From positions 796-11,778 of the forward strand of contig QQSA01000107.1 of the NCBI GenBank assembly GCA_003602535.1: 10,983 bases of DNA. Direction: 5' to 3'. Below, one piece after another: positions 6,402 through 10,983 of this stretch. The DNA is from Candidatus Poseidoniales archaeon. GTDB lineage: Archaea; Thermoplasmatota; Poseidoniia; Poseidoniales; Poseidoniaceae. Below the pieces are notes generated by a model. It saw only the letters and a list, made by a program, of their open reading frames with translations. It was not told the DNA's origin and did no database searches. The position numbers and the translations under genes are program-made. Within the stretch, counting starts at the first letter, position 1. Every line of letters starts with the position of its first letter.

Positions 6402-6415
6402 TTCCCTGTAGGGAA
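6402..6415. promoter_or_regulatory. Perfect dyad TTCCCT-GT-AGGGAA, candidate regulator site
   Basis: Six-base arms with a two-base centre, ending three bases before the A-rich TATA candidate of the aglB-type gene. The position fits a transcription-factor site touching the BRE/TATA region. It could also form a small RNA hairpin if purD transcription reads through. Confidence 0.4.
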
Positions 6416-6417
6416 CG

Positions 6418-6426
6418 CATAAAAAG
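6418..6426 (+). promoter_or_regulatory. TATA-like box for the aglB-type gene
   Basis: CATAAAAAG is the best TATA-like element in the 154-bp gap. Its centre predicts a transcript start near 6445-6449, giving a leader of about 45 bases before ATG 6491 that begins close to ATG 6445 of the small leader ORF. Assigned from sequence and spacing only. Confidence 0.45.
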
Positions 6427-6444
6427 GGGTCATTGGTGGCCGCA

Positions 6445-6471
6445 ATGCTACAGCCTTTAGGCTGCACCTAG
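6445..6471 (+). CDS. Possible 8-codon leader ORF (MLQPLGCT) before aglB
   Basis: ATG 6445 opens eight codons ending in TAG 6469-6471, 19 bases before the aglB-type start. The predicted transcript start from the TATA box at 6418-6426 falls on or next to this ATG, so it could be translated leaderless. A perfect hairpin (6451-6464) lies wholly inside it. Such short ORFs arise often by chance; there is no other evidence of translation. Confidence 0.2.
   Translation: MLQPLGCT
6451..6464 (+). promoter_or_regulatory. Leader hairpin CAGCC-TTTA-GGCTG
   Basis: Five perfect base pairs closing a four-base loop in the predicted 5' leader of the aglB-type mRNA, ending about 15 bases before the GAGGG ribosome-binding site (6479-6483). 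It might affect leader stability or ribosome access. The stem is visible; the role is inferred. Confidence 0.35.
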
Positions 6472-6490
6472 ATAACTAGAGGGAAACACT

Positions 6491-9400
6491 ATGTCGAAGG
6501 ATAACGACAAATCAAACGGAGCACCAAATGCAATGCTTGGGTGGCTAATTGCCCCCCTTGCAATATTGATGGCACTCCTAGCCGGATATGGGCTAGACTT
6601 TGGTCTAGTTCTTGAGATGAATGAAATGAAGCCGTTCGCTGCAATTGCTATTGCTGCGGCTCTTGGAATGGCACCACGTGTCATGAAAGATATGGAACTC
6701 ATTAAGGCATCATCGGCAGTTATTTCCCTCGCTACCCTTGTTGTTTCACTTGTAATTTCTGAAGGAGTTGCAACTTACTTGGATTCTAATTTCATAGGTT
6801 TGATCTTCTTCATCGTGATGTTCGGAGGATATCTTCTCGACTCTAAAGGACGTCATGAATGGAATACAGTACTGATTTTCAGTATGATTGGAGTTTGGAC
6901 TGCTATGGTAGCAGCCGTAAATTTCGGTGACAGACAATCAAAGTTTTTCACCTACGAAGGTGAACAATACTTGAGAAATGCTGCATGGCAGGAAGCCGTA
7001 GGTTTCGTGTTCTTCAATACACTAGCAATATTTGTGATTCTAGGATTACTTGCTGCTGTATTACTTCGTGGAGTATTGGCACCTGCAACCGACAAAGGTT
7101 GGTTCGGGTACATTAAGCCGGTAGAAGACAACTGGAACCGTGCAACATTGCCACTGCAAATTGCACTTGGTGTTTGGGCAGCTACGCACATTGCGGTTAT
7201 GTATTACTTCAACACATTGGGAGATGCAGATATCTTAGCAGTCTGGTCTGAAGAAGGATACCATGGCTACATTGGTTTCTGGCCTGCCGCACTAACTGGT
7301 GTCGTAGCTCTAACTTGTGCTTGGATGAGTGCTGAGCGCTGGTATACTCGTGCTATCTTCATCGGTTCAATGTGGGCACTTTACATCGTATCCTCATTAT
7401 ACGAATCTAACCATTGGTCTAGTGAAAGTCTAGAAGGTACATGGGCTGTTTGGATCTGGTTCGGTATTACATTCTTTATTGGAGTTGTAATCTATTGGTT
7501 TGCAACACATGAAGAATATGGTGGCTGGATGAACCGTGAAGCACATGAGCCGAGTCAGGCACGTGTATTCTGGTCTAATCATTGGGCAGCAATAATGACC
7601 TTTATGGCATTCTTAACAGCCCTTGCAATCCGTATCCAATGGTTCTTCATACCTTCAATGAACCCAACTGGCGGTGCTGAGTGGGACTTAACCGGTGGTT
7701 CTGACCCTTGGTACATGAAGCGAGTTATCGATTATGTAGTTGCAGAGAATGCACACTTAATTTTCGATGCGGATAGAAACTACCCTGTAGGTGGTATCAA
7801 CCCTCGTCCACCATTATTCTCTTGGTCTATGGCACTTGCAGCAATGCTGCTAACAGGTCTTGGTATCGAATCTGATGCAGCAGTCTGGTATGCTATGCTA
7901 TCACTGCCGGCAATCTTTGGTGCTCTAATCATCTTCCCGATGGCTGGAATCGCAAGAGATAACTTCGGTAAAGGAGCAGGAGTTGTTGCTGCTTGGCTGA
8001 TCGCATTCATGCCTACTCACGTCCAAAAGTCAACATGGGGAATGGCAGATCACGATTCATTCGTCCTTCTATTCCTAACTGCAGCATTCATGTATTATCT
8101 TAGAGCGGTTAAGGCTGGAGGAGATGAAAGATTATCTCGCTCAACCAATGCTTCACCATCTGGAATTATCAGAGCTATGACAACCGTAATGAAAGAAAGA
8201 AGGTATGCTTCAGCAAATGCGATTGCAGCTGGTGTATGTTTCGGAATAGTTGCTCTTGGATGGAAAGGATTCGTCTACGGACCAGCAATTATCTTCCTTG
8301 CTTACTTCGTTCAGGTAGCAATGAACATGTTCAGAAGAAAGGATAGTACAATTCTATCTGCGATTAATATTATGATGCTTGGAACTATCTTTGTGATGGT
8401 TATTCCATTCTATGGTCATCCTCAATTAAATTTGATTACCGACTCTACAGGTCTTCAACCACTTCTATTCATAGCATTGTTTACTGTGGCAATCGCTTGG
8501 ATTACTACTGGATTTAGAGACAAACCTTGGCTATTGGTTCTAGGATCATTAGTCACAGGTGGTGCTCTATTTGGATTGATAATCTACTTATTACAAATAT
8601 CAGATATTTCTAATGCCTGGGATGTATTAACAACAGGTTCTGGATATTTCACTAAGAATAAGATTTTCAGCACGATTGCAGAAGCAAGTGCTCCAAAGCG
8701 TGGGCAATTATTCGCAGCATTCGGTCCTATCATTTTCGTACTAGCTATCGTTATGGGTATTATTGCGCTTTGGGATGGAATCGTAAAGAAGAGCCAAACC
8801 AAACTAATCCTAGGTATGTGGGTTCTTGTCGCTGCATACATGGCTTGGTCTGCAGGAAGATTCCTGTTTAACGCAGCTCCTGCAATGACTGTAATGGGTG
8901 CATGGGGCGTCATAACGCTATGGAAGGCTAGTGGTGCAGGAAATATGGCACGCTCATGGAGAAGAATGGGAATTCGCACACCAGCGGAAAGAATCTCAAA
9001 TGCTCGTAAGGCTGTGTGGAGGGCTCCTCAGTTCAGTGCTATCGGAATGGTACTATTGATGTTGGTAAGTCAACATGCTACCTATGGAATTGACGCTGCT
9101 ATGCCTAATGGCGGACAGCATGAAGCAGATATGGATGAGACAATTTACAATATTGTTCCAGATATCTTACGATGGAATGATTTCGGTTTCTCTATCTTGG
9201 ATGATACCCAATATGATGATGATTCTCGTTGGTATTTGGGATCATTTGGTTCTGGGTTCAATGGTGAAAGTTGGAATAGGGCTTACGGTTGGTTAGCCGA
9301 ACAAGATACGGACCAACCATATTCAGATAAACCTGCATTCGTATCATGGTGGGATTATGGATTCCAAGCATTGGAAACCGGTGATCACCCTTCAGTCTCA

Positions 9401-10983
9401 GATAACTTCCAGTCTGGAATTCCTGCTGCAGGAAATATGCTTCTTGCAAGAAATCAGGATGATTTGACAGCAATGTTCATCTGGAGATTGTCTGAAGCAG
9501 ATATCGTTTACAATGATGCAAGAACAGGAGAAAGAACTCACACATCTTCTTTCATCAACACTTTAGAAAAACATCTAACAAATGATCAACTTTCAGAATT
9601 TATCAAGATTCAAATCGATCTTGAATCTGACGATGTGTTAGATCGTTCTTTCCAAGTAATCAAGGTCAATGGTGATGTAGTAATGGCAGAAGGTCGTGAC
9701 CCTTACTTCGGCGGAGAGGTCGACCTAAATTCTCCACTAGTATACAAGTTGTACGAGAATGGTGAACTAATCGAGTGTCCTACCGACTATGATTGTGTGG
9801 GTGATGCCTTCGCATCTATGGATGAAGCACAACCTGTTTTCAATAATAATATCAGAGCTGCTGCAGATACCGAAGATAATACTACTCACCACATCTTTGG
9901 TGACTATTGGTACACTGCAGATATGATTGAAGAGTTTGATTCTGTTAGTACAGGAATCCACCGTACAAATGCAAGAATCGCATTGATCACTCAACTTCTA
10001 TCCACAATGGAAAGTGAAGCTGTGCATGATTTGTATGCGGATTTGTCCAATAACAGAGTATACTCTGTCCAGAATTACGAAGGCGCCCCTGGTGACATGA
10101 TTACAAGAGATCACGAGATACGATACTTCGCTATCGATAACAAGTTGTATCCTCGTGCAGGAATGTATAATTCTGAATACAGTGGAACTAATCCAACTGG
10201 AATTTTTGCTGCGCCAACAGTTCTTTCTGGTCAAGACTTCTCAACTTTCATGACAGAAGTTTACATGACAACTCGAGGTCAATTCAATCAGGAAATGACA
10301 AGAGAAGAATTCAATGATGAAATGAGAAAGGATGTGCTAAACCAACAATCTGGCCAAACTTTCGACCCATTGACATTAGCTAATATTAGAGTTGATCATA
10401 CCCCTGCATTCTTCGAAACAATGCTGGCTAGAACATACGTCGGTTATGGAGCGAGTACTCTTGGTTTCGCATCTACTGAGCAACCAAGCCAGCACTTTGC
10501 GAACAACATCTACGGTTCAGGTACTCCTAACTCGATGTTAACCAACGCATTACCTATGCCTGGTGCTATGTTAAACCACTTTGTAATCGCAAATTGGTAT
10601 GATACAGATAACGACTATCGAATCGGTAATGCAAACACTGGTGTCAAGATTATGAAATATTATGCAGGAGCAGAAGTAAGTGGAACTGTAAGTATGTCTG
10701 ACGACGGTCAGCCATTGTCTGATGTCAGGCTATTGATTGAAAGAGATGCTTTCTCTGGAGAAGATGAAACCGACTTAGATGATGACACATATTGGATTCC
10801 AATCGGTTTCACAGATGCAGATGAAAACGGAGAATGGTCTTACACAGTACCTGCTGGTAAAATCAGAGTATCTGCATATGCAGGAGTCTATGATGATTCT
10901 TTGGCTAAGGATACTGTAGCTAGAGGAGAAATTCAGTCCCTTGTTTCAGATATCAGAACAGATACTAATGAAGATCGTGATAC
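6491..10983 (+). CDS. aglB: Oligosaccharyltransferase STT3/AglB with large N-terminal membrane extension (3' end missing)
   Basis: Transfers a lipid-linked glycan to Asn in N-x-S/T of exported proteins, at the outer face of the membrane. The frame is open for at least 1497 codons to the right edge; usual AglB proteins are about 850-1000 residues. ATG 6491 is preceded by GAGGG (6479-6483). Residues 1-355 hold about ten hydrophobic segments not normally present. The catalytic core begins near 360: R381; first metal motif GGSD405PWY; YPVGG and PRPPLFSW; second motif D520-H-D522; TIAE at 728-731 (the TIxE motif); the R790-F pair in the late helices; then a soluble domain with S-WWDYG (953-957), the acceptor-binding signature. 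D1216-N-K1218 may correspond to the DK-type motif. Residues about 1395-1465 resemble a carboxypeptidase-regulatory-like Ig domain (DDGQPLSDV ... DENGEWSYTVPAGK). Function is secure from the motif order; the roles of both extensions are unknown. Confidence 0.93.
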   Translation, partial: MSKDNDKSNGAPNAMLGWLIAPLAILMALLAGYGLDFGLVLEMNEMKPFAAIAIAAALGMAPRVMKDMELIKASSAVISLATLVVSLVISEGVATYLDSNFIGLIFFIVMFGGYLLDSKGRHEWNTVLIFSMIGVWTAMVAAVNFGDRQSKFFTYEGEQYLRNAAWQEAVGFVFFNTLAIFVILGLLAAVLLRGVLAPATDKGWFGYIKPVEDNWNRATLPLQIALGVWAATHIAVMYYFNTLGDADILAVWSEEGYHGYIGFWPAALTGVVALTCAWMSAERWYTRAIFIGSMWALYIVSSLYESNHWSSESLEGTWAVWIWFGITFFIGVVIYWFATHEEYGGWMNREAHEPSQARVFWSNHWAAIMTFMAFLTALAIRIQWFFIPSMNPTGGAEWDLTGGSDPWYMKRVIDYVVAENAHLIFDADRNYPVGGINPRPPLFSWSMALAAMLLTGLGIESDAAVWYAMLSLPAIFGALIIFPMAGIARDNFGKGAGVVAAWLIAFMPTHVQKSTWGMADHDSFVLLFLTAAFMYYLRAVKAGGDERLSRSTNASPSGIIRAMTTVMKERRYASANAIAAGVCFGIVALGWKGFVYGPAIIFLAYFVQVAMNMFRRKDSTILSAINIMMLGTIFVMVIPFYGHPQLNLITDSTGLQPLLFIALFTVAIAWITTGFRDKPWLLVLGSLVTGGALFGLIIYLLQISDISNAWDVLTTGSGYFTKNKIFSTIAEASAPKRGQLFAAFGPIIFVLAIVMGIIALWDGIVKKSQTKLILGMWVLVAAYMAWSAGRFLFNAAPAMTVMGAWGVITLWKASGAGNMARSWRRMGIRTPAERISNARKAVWRAPQFSAIGMVLLMLVSQHATYGIDAAMPNGGQHEADMDETIYNIVPDILRWNDFGFSILDDTQYDDDSRWYLGSFGSGFNGESWNRAYGWLAEQDTDQPYSDKPAFVSWWDYGFQALETGDHPSVSDNFQSGIPAAGNMLLARNQDDLTAMFIWRLSEADIVYNDARTGERTHTSSFINTLEKHLTNDQLSEFIKIQIDLESDDVLDRSFQVIKVNGDVVMAEGRDPYFGGEVDLNSPLVYKLYENGELIECPTDYDCVGDAFASMDEAQPVFNNNIRAAADTEDNTTHHIFGDYWYTADMIEEFDSVSTGIHRTNARIALITQLLSTMESEAVHDLYADLSNNRVYSVQNYEGAPGDMITRDHEIRYFAIDNKLYPRAGMYNSEYSGTNPTGIFAAPTVLSGQDFSTFMTEVYMTTRGQFNQEMTREEFNDEMRKDVLNQQSGQTFDPLTLANIRVDHTPAFFETMLARTYVGYGASTLGFASTEQPSQHFANNIYGSGTPNSMLTNALPMPGAMLNHFVIANWYDTDNDYRIGNANTGVKIMKYYAGAEVSGTVSMSDDGQPLSDVRLLIERDAFSGEDETDLDDDTYWIPIGFTDADENGEWSYTVPAGKIRVSAYAGVYDDSLAKDTVARGEIQSLVSDIRTDTNEDRD

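Noticed and set aside
6337..6490. tRNA or other RNA gene in the purD-aglB gap, given its hairpins
   Set aside because: The stems do not form a cloverleaf, and no T-loop or acceptor pairing is seen. They are better read as promoter and leader elements.
8584..8979. 131-codon open frame on the minus strand inside aglB
   Set aside because: It is the reverse shadow of the continuous AglB frame, which carries the TIAE and R-F motifs here. The other minus-strand frames inside aglB are shadows too.

Overview
The window reads as archaeal chromosome, most likely from a marine planktonic euryarchaeon of the Marine Group II / Candidatus Poseidoniales type. Three things support an archaeon directly: a CDP-archaeol synthase (carS), an archaeal-type STT3/AglB oligosaccharyltransferase, and an exported protein ending in a PGF-CTERM-like anchor. 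TATA-like boxes that place transcription starts at or near start codons also fit. The finer placement is inference from moderate AT richness, many acidic surface proteins and gene content; there is no rRNA to test it.

Layout. Bases 1-44 hold the first 14 codons of a gene leaving on the minus strand. A short divergent promoter region (45-190) carries an 11-bp tandem repeat and a 16-bp palindrome. It leads into two plus-strand envelope genes: a signal-peptide/PGF-CTERM protein (191-1144) and an unknown three-helix membrane protein with a large acidic domain (1240-2406). A TATA box at 2434-2441 places a predicted leaderless start on a 65-residue basic protein (2462-2659). That gene ends 2 bp from the end of a convergent minus-strand gene for a single-pass surface protein (2662-4338), which lies 49 bp downstream of carS (4388-4996). 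carS is divergent from purD (5086-6336). After a 154-bp intergenic region rich in dyad symmetry comes a very large aglB-type gene (6491 to the right edge, at least 1497 codons, no stop reached).

How the genes fit together. Except for purD (purine synthesis), the 65-residue basic protein and the unidentified fragment, every gene concerns the cell envelope: archaeal membrane lipid synthesis, N-glycosylation of exported proteins, and exported or membrane-anchored proteins that could be glycosylation substrates. The 2662-4338 protein has eight N-x-S/T sequons in its predicted exterior; the PGF-CTERM protein has none.

Most notable points: about 355 residues of polytopic membrane sequence fused in front of the AglB catalytic core; a possible leaderless 8-codon leader ORF containing a hairpin before aglB; a Pro replacing an expected Asp in a conserved CarS motif; and the leaderless small basic gene. 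No tRNA, rRNA, CRISPR array, insertion sequence or integration site was seen. No gene-free stretch exceeds 300 bases.
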